The notes under the pieces were generated by a model that saw nothing but the letters and a program-made list of their open reading frames with translations, had not been told where the DNA came from and ran no database searches. A DNA stretch of 64,000 nucleotides from Microtetraspora sp. NBRC 16547 (GTDB lineage: Bacteria > Actinomycetota > Actinomycetes > Streptosporangiales > Streptosporangiaceae): positions 1 to 64,000 of the forward strand of contig NZ_BSSE01000030.1 of assembly GCF_030268965.1 (NCBI RefSeq), in the 5' to 3' direction. Positions 34,722 through 43,604 of this stretch are shown piece after piece. A program made the translations under genes and the position numbers. Every line of letters begins with the position of its first letter. Position 1 is the first letter of the stretch.

Positions 34722-35477
34722 ATGTCCGGCCACTCCAAATGGGCGACGACGAAGCACAAGAAGGCCGCGCTCGACTCCAAGCGCGGCAAGCTGTTCGCCA
34801 AGCTCATCAAGAACATCGAAGTCGCGGCCCGGACCGGCGGCCCGGACCCGGACGGCAACCCGACCCTGTACGACGCGATCACCAAGGCGCGGAAGAACTC
34901 CGTGCCGATCGACAACATCGAGCGGGCGCGCAAGCGCGGCGGCGGCCTGGAGGCCGGCGGCGCCGACTGGCAGACCATCATGTACGAGGGCTACGCCCCC
35001 GGCGGCGTGGCCGTGCTGATCGAGTGCCTCACCGACAACCGCAACCGGGCGGCGTCCGAGGTCCGCGTCGCGCTGACCCGCAACGGCGGCTCCCTGGCCG
35101 ACCCCGGGTCGGTGTCCTACATGTTCAACCGCAAGGGCGTCGTCCTCCTGACGAAAAACGGCGACCTCTCCGAGGACGACGTGCTGATGGCCGTCCTGGA
35201 CGCGGGCGCCGAGGAGGTCAACGACCTCGGTGAATCCTTCGAGGTGGTGTGCGAGGCCACGAACCTGGTCCCGGTCCGCGCCGCGCTCCAGGACGCCGGG
35301 ATCGACTACGAGTCCGCCGAGCAGAGCTTCCTGCCGAGCATGAACATCCCGCTCGACGAGGAGAGCGCGCGCAAGGTCTTCCGCCTCATCGACGCGCTCG
35401 AGGACAGCGACGACGTGCAGAACGTCTGGGCCAACTTCGACGTCTCCGACGAGATCATGGAGAAGCTGGAGGCGTAG
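34722..35477 (+). CDS. YebC/PmpR-family protein
   Basis: A 251-residue protein of the YebC family, with the standard [21 protein letters not shown]-terminus and full-length three-domain layout. Family members act as transcriptional regulators or, in recent work, as helpers of proline-rich translation. Its place between pdxT and ruvC is conserved in actinobacteria. It follows pdxT by three bases and is probably cotranscribed. Confidence 0.95.
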   Translation: MSGHSKWATTKHKKAALDSKRGKLFAKLIKNIEVAARTGGPDPDGNPTLYDAITKARKNSVPIDNIERARKRGGGLEAGGADWQTIMYEGYAPGGVAVLIECLTDNRNRAASEVRVALTRNGGSLADPGSVSYMFNRKGVVLLTKNGDLSEDDVLMAVLDAGAEEVNDLGESFEVVCEATNLVPVRAALQDAGIDYESAEQSFLPSMNIPLDEESARKVFRLIDALEDSDDVQNVWANFDVSDEIMEKLEA

Positions 35478-35528
35478 GCCGGCTCCGCGAAGCCGCCGCC
35501 CGCACCGTGCCCCGGCCGCCATATGGCC

Positions 35529-35572
35529 GTGTTGTGGCTGTGTCGTGGCTGTGTTGCGGCGGTGTCGTGGCC
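35529..35572. repeat. Four tandem 11-bp repeats
   Basis: GTGTTGTGGCT is repeated four times with one or two changes per copy, between yebC and the acetyltransferase gene. Confidence 0.7.
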
Positions 35573-35644
35573 GCGACGGTGAGGCGGGGGCAGCGCGGAA
35601 ATCCGGTTGGCGGCGGATCGGCGCGCGGCATATTTTGAGCGCTC

Positions 35645-36808
35645 GTGGATATCCGTGATCTGACCGCCGACGACCTCGACGCGGTGCTCGACATCCGTAA
35701 GCGCGCCTTCGGGCCGATCTCCAGCGGCAACGCCGACATCTGGCGCCAGATGGTGGGGCCGCTCCTGTCGGAAGGGCGCTACATCGGTGTCCTCGACGGC
35801 CCCCGCTTGGTCGCGACCTCGCGGATCAACGCGTACACCCAGTGGTGGCACGGCCGGCCGCTGTCGATGGGCGGTGTCGCGGGCGTCACCGTGGCGCCGG
35901 AGGACCGGGGGCGCGGGATCGGCCGCACGATCATGCGGGCCACCATCGAGCGCGCGGCCGAACTGGGCCATGTCGCCTCCGCGCTCTATCCCGCGACCAC
36001 GCCGCTCTATCGCGGCATGGGCTGGGAGCACGCGGGCGGTCTGAACAAGATCACCCTCCCCACCGAGGCGCTGCGCACGCTCGCCGCGGGAGACGCCCGC
36101 GCCGCCGGTGTGAAGCTGCGCCGGATGGGCCCCGACGACGCGCCGGAACTGATGGCCACGATGGCGCGGGTCTACGCCTTGACCCGCGCGTCCGGCCCGC
36201 TGTGCTACGACGAGCGCACGTGGCGGCTGTGGCTCGCCGATGACGACGACTTCTGCTACATCGCCGACGACGGCTTCGTGATCTACCGGTGGAGCGGCAG
36301 GGACATCGAGGTCGACGGCTGCGTGGCGGGGTCCGAGGCGACCACGCGAGCCCTCTGGTCGCTGGTCGGCACCGCCTCCTCGGTCGCCAAGTCGGTCACG
36401 GCGGTCATCGAGCCGAACGACCCGGTGCTCTGGCTGCTCCGCGAGCGGTCGAACGAGGAGATCAGGCAGACGCGGTGGATGTTCCGCCTGATCGACCTCC
36501 CAGCGGCTGTCGCGCGGCGCGGGTTCCCCTCGGGGGTCTCGCTGGACACGGTCGTCCACGTCGAGGACCCGCAGCGGCCGGCGAACTCCGGTTCGTGGCG
36601 GCTGGAGGTCTCCTCCGGATCGGGGACGGCCACCGCCGGCTCCGGCGACGGGCCCACGTTCACCGTCGGCGGCCTGTCCGCGCTGTTCGCCGGCGTCCCC
36701 ACGGCCACGCTGCGCCGTACCGGCCTGGTCACGGGCGGCTCCGCCGAGGACGACGAGGCGCTCGACTCGGCCTTCCACTGCACGCCGTACATGATCGACT
36801 ACTTCTGA
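35645..36808 (+). CDS. Eis-like GNAT N-acetyltransferase
   Basis: A 387-residue protein of the Eis family. The first GNAT domain (about 1-145) holds the acetyl-CoA loop VTVAPEDRGRGIGRTIM near 82-98. A second, degenerate GNAT domain and an SCP2-like C-terminal domain follow. The chain ends in YMIDYF, as Eis enzymes end in an aromatic residue whose carboxylate serves in catalysis. Eis acetylates aminoglycosides and lysine side chains; the natural substrate here is unknown. GTG start at 35645 is weakly supported by a ribosome site. Confidence 0.9.
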   Translation: MDIRDLTADDLDAVLDIRKRAFGPISSGNADIWRQMVGPLLSEGRYIGVLDGPRLVATSRINAYTQWWHGRPLSMGGVAGVTVAPEDRGRGIGRTIMRATIERAAELGHVASALYPATTPLYRGMGWEHAGGLNKITLPTEALRTLAAGDARAAGVKLRRMGPDDAPELMATMARVYALTRASGPLCYDERTWRLWLADDDDFCYIADDGFVIYRWSGRDIEVDGCVAGSEATTRALWSLVGTASSVAKSVTAVIEPNDPVLWLLRERSNEEIRQTRWMFRLIDLPAAVARRGFPSGVSLDTVVHVEDPQRPANSGSWRLEVSSGSGTATAGSGDGPTFTVGGLSALFAGVPTATLRRTGLVTGGSAEDDEALDSAFHCTPYMIDYF

Positions 36809-36849
36809 TCCCGCCTTATCCGCGATCTCGCGCCTCCTGCGGGAGTAGA

Positions 36850-36881
36850 GTTCTTCGCCGAACAGATGTTCGGCGAAGAAC
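36850..36881. promoter_or_regulatory. LexA (SOS) box inside a 32-bp palindrome upstream of ruvC
   Basis: The centre, CGAACAGATGTTCG at 36859-36872, fits the Gram-positive/actinobacterial LexA box CGAACRNRYGTTCG exactly. The flanks extend it to 14-bp perfect arms around AGAT. It ends 21 bp before the ruvC start, as expected for SOS control of ruvCAB. Because it follows the acetyltransferase stop it might also act as a hairpin terminator. Confidence 0.8.
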
Positions 36882-36902
36882 CGACCCGGGGGAGGCGTTC
36901 CG

Positions 36903-37487
36903 GTGCGATTGCCCGAGCTGAGGGTGATGGGAGTCGATCCGGGGCTGACCCGGTGCGGCCTCGGCGCGGTCGAGGGCCGGCCCGGCGCGGCGCTGCGCAT
37001 GGTGGCCGTCGGGGTGGTGCGCACCCCCGCCGACGACGACATCGGCGCGCGCCTGGTCGCCATCGAGGCCGAGATCGAGCGCTGGCTCGACGAGATCCGG
37101 CCGGACGCGGTGGCCGTGGAGCGGGTCTTCGCCCAGCACAACGTCCGCACCGTCATGGGCACCGCGCAGGCGTCCGCGGTCGCCATCACCTGCGCCGCGC
37201 GGCGGGGCCTGCCGGTCGCGCTGCACACGCCGAGCGAGGTCAAGGCCGCCATCACCGGGAACGGTAACGCCGACAAGAAGCAGGTCGGCACCATGGTCAC
37301 CCGGGTGCTCAGGCTCGACGCCATGCCCAAGCCCGCCGACGCCGCCGACGCACTGGCCCTCGCCATCTGCCACGTCTGGCGTGGGGGCGCGCAGAACCGG
37401 TTGGCCCAGGCCCTGGCCAGAAGAGGCGCCCCGGGGGCGGCCGTCACGCTCCCGCCCGGTTACCGCCATCCCGGGGCCGGCCGATGA
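36903..37487 (+). CDS. ruvC: Crossover junction endodeoxyribonuclease RuvC
   Basis: A 194-residue RNase H-fold resolvase. The active-site acids include D in [12 protein letters not shown] (about residue 12), E in AVAVERVF and the late [12 protein letters not shown] cluster. It cleaves Holliday junctions with RuvAB. GTG at 36903 follows GGGGGAGGCGTTCC. It is the first gene of ruvCAB. Confidence 0.96.
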   Translation: MRLPELRVMGVDPGLTRCGLGAVEGRPGAALRMVAVGVVRTPADDDIGARLVAIEAEIERWLDEIRPDAVAVERVFAQHNVRTVMGTAQASAVAITCAARRGLPVALHTPSEVKAAITGNGNADKKQVGTMVTRVLRLDAMPKPADAADALALAICHVWRGGAQNRLAQALARRGAPGAAVTLPPGYRHPGAGR

Positions 37488-37584
37488 GGCGCTCGATGAC
37501 GCCGCCGGCCACCGGGATGTCGGTTCCTTCTGGTAGGACTGTGGTCCGCGAGGCCGGGCGGGCCGATGGGGGAGGGAGCGCGCA

Positions 37585-38205
37585 GTGATCGCATCCGTGG
37601 CGGGCCGGGTGACCGGGATCGGGCCGGAGGCCGCCGTGATCGAGGTCGGCGGTGTCGGCATGCTGGTTCACTGCACGCCGGGCACGCTGGCCGGCCTCCG
37701 GGTGGGCGAGCCCGGCAGGCTCGCGACCTCGCTCGTCGTCCGCGAGGAGTCGCTCACGCTGTACGGCTTCGCCTCCGACGATGAGCGCGCCGTGTTCGAG
37801 ATGCTGCAGACCGCCAGCGGCGTCGGCCCGCGCATCGCGCTCGCCATGCTGGCCGTGCACACGCCGAGCGCGCTGCGGGTGGCCGTCGCGAGCGCCGACA
37901 TCAAGGCGCTGACCATGGTTCCCGGCATCGGGCAGAAGGGCGCGCAGCGCATCGTCCTGGAGCTCAAGGGCAAGCTCGGCACGCCGGAGGAGGCGGTCAA
38001 CGCCGCCCTGGGCGGCGGGGCGCCGGTCACCCCGTGGCGCGATCACGTCCATTCCGGCCTGGTCGGTCTTGGTTACTCCGCCAGGGACGCGGACGAGGCT
38101 GTCGCCGCGGTGGCCCCCGAGGCCGACGCCGAGGTCGCCGCCGGCCGGGCCCCCCAGGTCGCCGCGCTGCTCAAGTCGGCCCTGCGCGCGCTGAGCGTCA
38201 GGTGA
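37585..38205 (+). CDS. ruvA: Holliday junction branch migration protein RuvA
   Basis: A 206-residue protein with an N-terminal OB fold (IASVAGRVTGIGPEAAVIEVGGVG), two helix-hairpin-helix motifs (ASGVGPRIALAML and VPGIGQKGAQRIVLELKGKL) and the C-terminal RuvB-interacting domain. GTG at 37585 follows GGGGGAGGGAGCGCGCA. Confidence 0.96.
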   Translation: MIASVAGRVTGIGPEAAVIEVGGVGMLVHCTPGTLAGLRVGEPGRLATSLVVREESLTLYGFASDDERAVFEMLQTASGVGPRIALAMLAVHTPSALRVAVASADIKALTMVPGIGQKGAQRIVLELKGKLGTPEEAVNAALGGGAPVTPWRDHVHSGLVGLGYSARDADEAVAAVAPEADAEVAAGRAPQVAALLKSALRALSVR

Positions 38206-38289
38206 GCCGGCCAGTGAATCGGCCTATGAATCGGCCGGTGGGCGCCGCCGGTGAAAGTTTCAGCGCACCGCCGACCCCGGGAGGCCGTC

Positions 38290-39351
38290 GTGAGCATTGA
38301 GCGAGACCTGGTGTCGCCCGACGCCGAGGGCGACGAGCACGCGATCGAGGCGGCGCTGCGTCCCCGTCGGCTGGAGGAGTTCATCGGCCAGGGGCGGGTG
38401 CGTGAGCAGCTCTCGCTGGTGCTGGAGAGCGCGCTGCGCCGCAACCGTCCGCCGGATCACGTGCTGATGAGCGGCGGCCCCGGCCTGGGGAAGACCACGC
38501 TCGGCATGATCATCGCGGCCGAGCTGGGCGCGCCGCTCCGGATGACCTCCGGCCCGGCCCTGGAACGCGCCGGCGACCTGGCCGCGATCCTCTCGACGCT
38601 GTCCGAGGGCGAGGTCCTCTTCATCGACGAGATCCATCGGATGGCCCGGCCCGCGGAGGAAATGCTGTACCTCGCGATGGAGGACTTCCGGGTCGACATC
38701 ATCGTCGGCAAGGGCCCGGGCGCCACCTCCATCCCGCTGGACATCGCGCCGTTCACGCTGGTCGGGGCGACCACGCGCGCGGGCCTGCTCCCGGCGCCGC
38801 TGCGCGACCGCTTCGGGTTCACCGCCCACATGGACTTCTACGAGGTGGCCGAGCTGGAGCAGGTGCTGCACAGGTCGGCCCGGCTGCTGTCCGTCGAGCT
38901 GCCCGGCGAGGGCGCGCACGAGATCGCCCGCCGGTCGCGCGGCACCCCCCGCATCGCCAACCGCCTGCTCCGGCGGGTGCGTGACTTCTCCGACGTCCGC
39001 GCCGAGGGCGTGATCACCCGGGAGATCGCGGCCGCCGCCCTCAACCTCTACGAGGTGGACGGCGAGGGCCTCGATCGGCTCGACCGCGCCGTCCTGGGGG
39101 CGCTGCTGCGCAAGTTCGGCGGCGGTCCGGTGGGACTGTCCACGCTGGCGGTGTCCGTGGGGGAGGAGCCGGAGACCGTGGAGGTCGTGGCGGAGCCGTT
39201 CCTCGTCCGGCAGGGGCTGCTCGCCCGCACCCCCCGGGGCCGCGTGGCGACGGCGGCGGCCTGGGCGCACCTCGGCCTGGTTCCGCCTCCCGACGCCTTC
39301 GGCGCGCTTCCGGTTCTCGTGGACGACCAGCGGAACGCCGCGGAGCCGTGA
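38290..39351 (+). CDS. ruvB: Holliday junction branch migration ATPase RuvB
   Basis: A 353-residue AAA+ motor. Walker A is [10 protein letters not shown] near residue 60, Walker B LFIDEIHR near 112, sensor 1 GATTRAG and the arginine-finger region PLRDRFGF are present, and the C-terminal winged helix binds DNA. GTG at 38290 has GGGAGG six bases upstream. The longer frame from 38251 would add 13 residues without support. Confidence 0.96.
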   Translation: MSIERDLVSPDAEGDEHAIEAALRPRRLEEFIGQGRVREQLSLVLESALRRNRPPDHVLMSGGPGLGKTTLGMIIAAELGAPLRMTSGPALERAGDLAAILSTLSEGEVLFIDEIHRMARPAEEMLYLAMEDFRVDIIVGKGPGATSIPLDIAPFTLVGATTRAGLLPAPLRDRFGFTAHMDFYEVAELEQVLHRSARLLSVELPGEGAHEIARRSRGTPRIANRLLRRVRDFSDVRAEGVITREIAAAALNLYEVDGEGLDRLDRAVLGALLRKFGGGPVGLSTLAVSVGEEPETVEVVAEPFLVRQGLLARTPRGRVATAAAWAHLGLVPPPDAFGALPVLVDDQRNAAEP

Positions 39352-39507
39352 ATGCCCGGCTGATGAAAGCCGCATATCTCTTGAAAGATGGAGAAATATC
39401 GGGCCAACGGAAGTCGGATGCCAAGAACGTAGCACGCGTGCATGGTCACGGATCGGTTGCAAAGACGCTGAAATGGGCACTTTCCCGCGTGCCATATCGT
39501 GGGTTCG

Positions 39508-39537
39508 TTGCCGCTCTTCGAGCGGCTCGCCTACACT
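39508..39537 (+). promoter_or_regulatory. Candidate promoter of yajC-secD-secF
   Basis: TTGCCG at 39508-39513 and TACACT at 39532-39537 are separated by 18 bp, in an AT-richer 280-bp gap between ruvB and yajC. Nothing else was found in that gap. Confidence 0.4.
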
Positions 39538-39656
39538 GCGTGGCTTGACCGGCCGCTTACGCTGACGCTTCTCGGCGACGCGGCCGCCGCGCTCAAACGC
39601 GTAACTGGACCTCCGGTGTCATGCCGGTTCATCACGTAATGGAAAGGGTGGCCCCC

Positions 39657-40082
39657 GTGGGCAACAACCCGCTTGGGACGTTTCTGCCACTGATCTTGCT
39701 GGTAGTGGTGTTCTACTTCCTGCTGATCCGCCCGCAGCGCAAGCGGCAGCAGGAGCAGCTGCAGATGCAGAACTCGCTCACCCCGGGCGCGCGGGTCATG
39801 ACGACCACCGGTCTGTTCGGCACCGTGGTGGGCCTCGAGGACGACGACGTCATCCTGGAGATCGCGCCGGGCGTGGAGACCCGTTGGGTCAAGGCGGCGA
39901 TCGGCCGGGTTGTCGTGCCCGTGGAGGACGCCGCCGACGACGAGACGGATTCTGTCCAGCCCGTGGCGGAAGAGGGTGTTCAAAAGGACGCCCATGAGGA
40001 CATTCAGAAGAACAAGGGCGAGCCGGTGATCGAGACCCCGGAAGACGGGGACGCCAAGGATTCGAGCACCAAGCAGTCCTGA
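39657..40082 (+). CDS. yajC: Preprotein translocase subunit YajC
   Basis: A 141-residue Sec accessory protein with one N-terminal helix (about 6-24) followed by FLLIRPQRKRQQEQ, the family signature, a small soluble domain (TPGARVMTTTGLFGTVVGLEDD) and an acidic tail of about 55 residues. GTG at 39657 follows GGAAAGGG; ATG 39639 would add six residues but lacks a ribosome site. Confidence 0.93.
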   Translation: MGNNPLGTFLPLILLVVVFYFLLIRPQRKRQQEQLQMQNSLTPGARVMTTTGLFGTVVGLEDDDVILEIAPGVETRWVKAAIGRVVVPVEDAADDETDSVQPVAEEGVQKDAHEDIQKNKGEPVIETPEDGDAKDSSTKQS

Positions 40083-40124
40083 GTACGCTCACTGAAGATC
40101 CCTTGACGAAAGAATCGACCACCA

Positions 40125-41858
40125 GTGGCCCCACCGACCAGTAGCCAGATCAAGCCAGGACGCACGCTCCTGGCTCTTCTGGTGATCATCCTCGCCATGG
40201 GGGCGACGGTCGTCTTGCAGAAGGCGCTCGTCCCCAAGTTCGGCCTCGACCTCGCGGGCGGCACCACGGTGACGCTGTCGCCGGTCACCAGCGACGGCAA
40301 GGCTCCTCCGCAGGAGAGCCTGGACCGCGCGGTCAACATCATCCGCAACCGCGTCAACGGCACCGGCATCTCGGACGCGGAGGTCGCCAGAGCCGGCGAC
40401 AACATCGTCATCCAGGTGCCCGGGGCGGGCCGCGACGAGGCCATCAAACTGGTCGCCACCACCGCGGAGATGCGCTTCCGCCAGGTGCTCGCGGTGGCCG
40501 CCGCCACGACCCCGCCGCAGACCCTGCCCACCAGTGCCGCCACGCCGAGCCCATCGGCCATGACCCCGTCCCCCGGCGCCTCGCCGGCCGGACGCGCGGT
40601 GTCGAAGGTGCTGGCCGAGCCCACTCCGACGCCCACGGTGACGAGACGCGCCAGGTCGCATACCGCGACCGGTGAGAAGTCGGGGGCGGGGACACGGGCT
40701 TCACGGGCCCAGGCGACCCCGTCGCCGTCTCCCTCGGCCACGCCGGGCGAGAGCGAGGATCCGCTCGCAGGGCAGGACCTGACCGGCATCGACCCGGCCC
40801 TGCTGAAGGAATTCCGGACGATCGACTGCACGGCGAAGAACAAGGGCCAGGGCGCCCAGGACGACCCCGACAAGCAGATCGTGGCCTGCAGCCAGGACGG
40901 CACCGCGAGGTACATCCTCGACAAGGCCGCGGTGCAGGGCTCCCAGATCACCACCGCGTCGGCGGGTGTGCGCCAGGACACCGGCGCCTGGGTGGTCAAC
41001 CTCGACTTCAAGAGCCAGGGCGCGTCGCAGTGGAGCGACCTTACCGCCAAGGCGTTCGAAGCGCAGCCGCCCCGCAACCAGATCGGCGTCGTCCTCGACG
41101 GCCTCGTGATCACCGCCCCCGCCTCGAACGGCCGGATCGCCGGTGGCAACACTGAGATCTCGGGCGGCTTCACCCAGGAGACCGCGACCGAGCTCGCCGA
41201 CCAGCTCAAGTACGGCTCGCTGCCGCTCAAGTTCGTGCAGAGCTCCGTCGTCTCCGTCTCCTCGACGCTCGGTCAGGACCAGCTCCGCGGCGGCCTCATC
41301 TCCGGCGCCATCGGCCTGGTGATCGTCATGATCTATCTGCTGCTCTACTACCGGGGCCTCGGCGCGGTCGGCATCGCCAGCCTCGGAGTGGCGACGATCA
41401 TCACCTACCTCTCGGTGGCCCTTCTCAGCGCGAACGTCGGCTTCCGATGGTCGCTGCCGCACATCATCGGCCTCGTGGTCTCGATCGGCATCACGGCGGA
41501 CTCGTTCATCGTCTACTTCGAACGCATCCGTGACGAGATGAAGGAAGGCCACCGCACCCTCCGCGCCGCCGTCGAGGTCGCCTGGCGGCGGGCGAAGCGG
41601 ACGATCCTGGTCGCGGACGCGGTCATGTTCATCGCCGCGGTCGTGCTCTACTTCCTCGCGGTCGGCGGTGTCGCCGGTTTCGCGTTCGCGATGGGCCTGA
41701 CCACGCTGATCGACATCATGGTGGTGTTCCTCTTCACCAAGCCCCTCATGTCGCTGGTCGCGCGGTTGAAGTTCTTCTCCAAGGGCCACAAGCTGTCCGG
41801 GCTCGACGCCGAGCGCATGGGCCGCACCGGTGCCGAGCAGACCCTGCAGGAGGCGTGA
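40125..41858 (+). CDS. secD: Protein translocase subunit SecD
   Basis: A 577-residue subunit of the SecDF proton-driven export motor. It has one N-terminal helix (about 12-30), the FGLDLAGGTTVTL motif, a large periplasm-facing P1 region and five C-terminal helices with GITADSFIVYFERIRDE. Residues about 120-205 are a low-complexity Ser/Thr/Pro/Ala insert (TPSPSAMTPSPGASP...) that lengthens the P1 loop. GTG start. It overlaps secF by one base. Confidence 0.95.
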   Translation: MAPPTSSQIKPGRTLLALLVIILAMGATVVLQKALVPKFGLDLAGGTTVTLSPVTSDGKAPPQESLDRAVNIIRNRVNGTGISDAEVARAGDNIVIQVPGAGRDEAIKLVATTAEMRFRQVLAVAAATTPPQTLPTSAATPSPSAMTPSPGASPAGRAVSKVLAEPTPTPTVTRRARSHTATGEKSGAGTRASRAQATPSPSPSATPGESEDPLAGQDLTGIDPALLKEFRTIDCTAKNKGQGAQDDPDKQIVACSQDGTARYILDKAAVQGSQITTASAGVRQDTGAWVVNLDFKSQGASQWSDLTAKAFEAQPPRNQIGVVLDGLVITAPASNGRIAGGNTEISGGFTQETATELADQLKYGSLPLKFVQSSVVSVSSTLGQDQLRGGLISGAIGLVIVMIYLLLYYRGLGAVGIASLGVATIITYLSVALLSANVGFRWSLPHIIGLVVSIGITADSFIVYFERIRDEMKEGHRTLRAAVEVAWRRAKRTILVADAVMFIAAVVLYFLAVGGVAGFAFAMGLTTLIDIMVVFLFTKPLMSLVARLKFFSKGHKLSGLDAERMGRTGAEQTLQEA

Positions 41859-42910
41859 TGCCGGGCATTATCAGCCGCCTGTACCGCGGCGACATCGACA
41901 TCGACTTCGTCGGCAAGCGGAAGCTCTGGTACGGCCTCTCCGCCCTGCTGATGGCCATCTCCATCCTGGGCATGGTCGTCCACGGCCTCAACCTCGGCAT
42001 CGAGTTCAGGGGAGGGTCGGTCTTCGACTTCCCTCGCGTGGCGAACTCCAGCGTCGAGGAGGTCAGGGAGACCATCCATGACGCCGGTGTCCACCAGGTC
42101 ATCGTCCAGGAGGCGGGACCGAACTGGCGGGTCACCACGGAGAGCCTCGACACCAACGAGGTCCCGAAGGTTCAGGACGCTGTCGCGAAGAAGTACCACC
42201 TCAAGGCCGACGACGTGAGCTCCCAGGTCATCGGCGCGACCTGGGGTGGTGAGGTCTCCAAGAAGGCCTGGATCGGCCTCGCCGTGTTCATGCTCGCGAT
42301 CATGCTGTACCTCAGCTTCGCGTTCGAGTGGCGGATGGCGCTCGCCGCCATCGTGGCCCTCGTGCACGACCTGGTGATCACCGCGGGCATCTACGCCTGG
42401 TCGGGCTTCGAGGTCACCCCGGCCACCATGCTGGGCTTCCTCACGATCCTCGGTTACTCGCTGTACGACGCGGTCGTCGTCTTCGACATGATCAAGGAAG
42501 TGACGGCCAACCTCGGCACGAGCGCGAAGATGACCTACACGCAGGCCGCGAACAACGCGCTCAGCCACACGCTGATCCGGTCGCTGAACACCTCGCTGGT
42601 CGCGATCCTGCCGGTGGCGGCGATCCTGTTCATCGGGACGACGCTGCTCGGGGCCGGCACGCTGAAGGACCTGTCCCTGGCGCTGTTCGTCGGCATGGTC
42701 GTCGGCACCTACTCCTCGCTGTGCGTGGCCACACCGATCCTGGTCACGCTCAAGGAGCGCGAGCCGAAGTGGCAGGCCCTCGCCAAGCGGGTGGCTCAGC
42801 GGGAGGCCTCCGCCGCCAAGCAGGCCGCCGCCGGCGCCAAGCAGGCGGTGGTGGCGGGATCGCAGAACGGGGTCCCGGCCGCGGACGACGGAAAGCGCAA
42901 GAAGCGTTAG
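41858..42910 (+). CDS. secF: Protein translocase subunit SecF
   Basis: A 350-residue SecDF partner with six membrane helices, GIEFRGGSVFDF early and the GYSLYDAVVVFDMIKE and NTSLVAILPVAAILF segments typical of the family. The C-terminus is Lys/Ala-rich. ATG at 41858 overlaps the secD stop, with GGAGG upstream; the preceding GTG at 41855 is possible. Confidence 0.95.
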   Translation: MPGIISRLYRGDIDIDFVGKRKLWYGLSALLMAISILGMVVHGLNLGIEFRGGSVFDFPRVANSSVEEVRETIHDAGVHQVIVQEAGPNWRVTTESLDTNEVPKVQDAVAKKYHLKADDVSSQVIGATWGGEVSKKAWIGLAVFMLAIMLYLSFAFEWRMALAAIVALVHDLVITAGIYAWSGFEVTPATMLGFLTILGYSLYDAVVVFDMIKEVTANLGTSAKMTYTQAANNALSHTLIRSLNTSLVAILPVAAILFIGTTLLGAGTLKDLSLALFVGMVVGTYSSLCVATPILVTLKEREPKWQALAKRVAQREASAAKQAAAGAKQAVVAGSQNGVPAADDGKRKKR

Positions 42911-42936
42911 CGGATACCGTTGACGCGTAAAGACGG

Positions 42937-42994
42937 CGGCGGCGCCCCTGTGCCGCCTCCCGCGATGCTCGGCATCGGGGGAGGGACGCGGGGG
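42937..42994. terminator. Possible terminator after secF
   Basis: GGCGCCCC and GGGGCGCC flank a second internal hairpin-forming CCTCCCGCG...GGGAGGG region, just after secF. It is compatible with termination or with an apt leader structure. Confidence 0.35.
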
Positions 42995-43020
42995 CGCCGT
43001 CCTCATGAAGTGAGCGGAAA

Positions 43021-43527
43021 ATGACTGAGTGGGTTTCCCTGATCAGGGACGTTCCCGACTACCCGAAGCCGGGCGTCATGTTCAAGGACATCACCCCGCT
43101 GCTCGCCGACCACGGCGCCTTCACGCAGGTCGTGGACGAGCTCGGAGACGGCCTGGCGTTCGACAAGGTGGTCGGCATCGAGGCACGTGGTTTCATCCTG
43201 GCCGCCCCGGTGGCGTACCGGGCGGGGGTGGGATTCGTCCCCGTACGCAAGAAGGGCAAACTGCCTGCACAGACGTTCGAGGCGAACTATGATCTGGAGT
43301 ACGGCTCCGCGACGGTGGAGGTGCACTCCGATGCCTTCTCCCCGGGCGACCGTGTGCTGATCGTGGACGACGTGCTTGCCACGGGAGGCACGGCGAACGC
43401 GACGGTGGAGCTGGTCAGGAGAGCGGGCGCCCAGGTCGTCGCGGTGTCCGTCCTGATGGAGCTGTCCTTCCTCTCCGGTCGTGATCGGCTGCCTGACCTG
43501 GAGGTCCGCTCCCTGGTAACCGTCTAA
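43021..43527 (+). CDS. apt: Adenine phosphoribosyltransferase
   Basis: A 168-residue type I phosphoribosyltransferase making AMP from adenine and PRPP. The PRPP-binding motif is VLIVDDVLATGGTA near residue 112, and the N-terminal DVPDYPKPGVMFKDITPLL is the Apt signature. Its position between secF and rel is conserved in actinobacteria and links purine salvage with (p)ppGpp metabolism. Confidence 0.96.
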   Translation: MTEWVSLIRDVPDYPKPGVMFKDITPLLADHGAFTQVVDELGDGLAFDKVVGIEARGFILAAPVAYRAGVGFVPVRKKGKLPAQTFEANYDLEYGSATVEVHSDAFSPGDRVLIVDDVLATGGTANATVELVRRAGAQVVAVSVLMELSFLSGRDRLPDLEVRSLVTV

Positions 43528-43604
43528 TCTGACCGCACCTAGGCGAAAAGCGGGCAGGCGGCGCGGATACACTTGGGAGCCTGGACTCGACGTGAGGAGT
43601 CTGT

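Noticed and set aside
38206-38289. TGAATCGGCC repeats between ruvA and ruvB
   Set aside because: Only two or three short copies; too small to report as an array.
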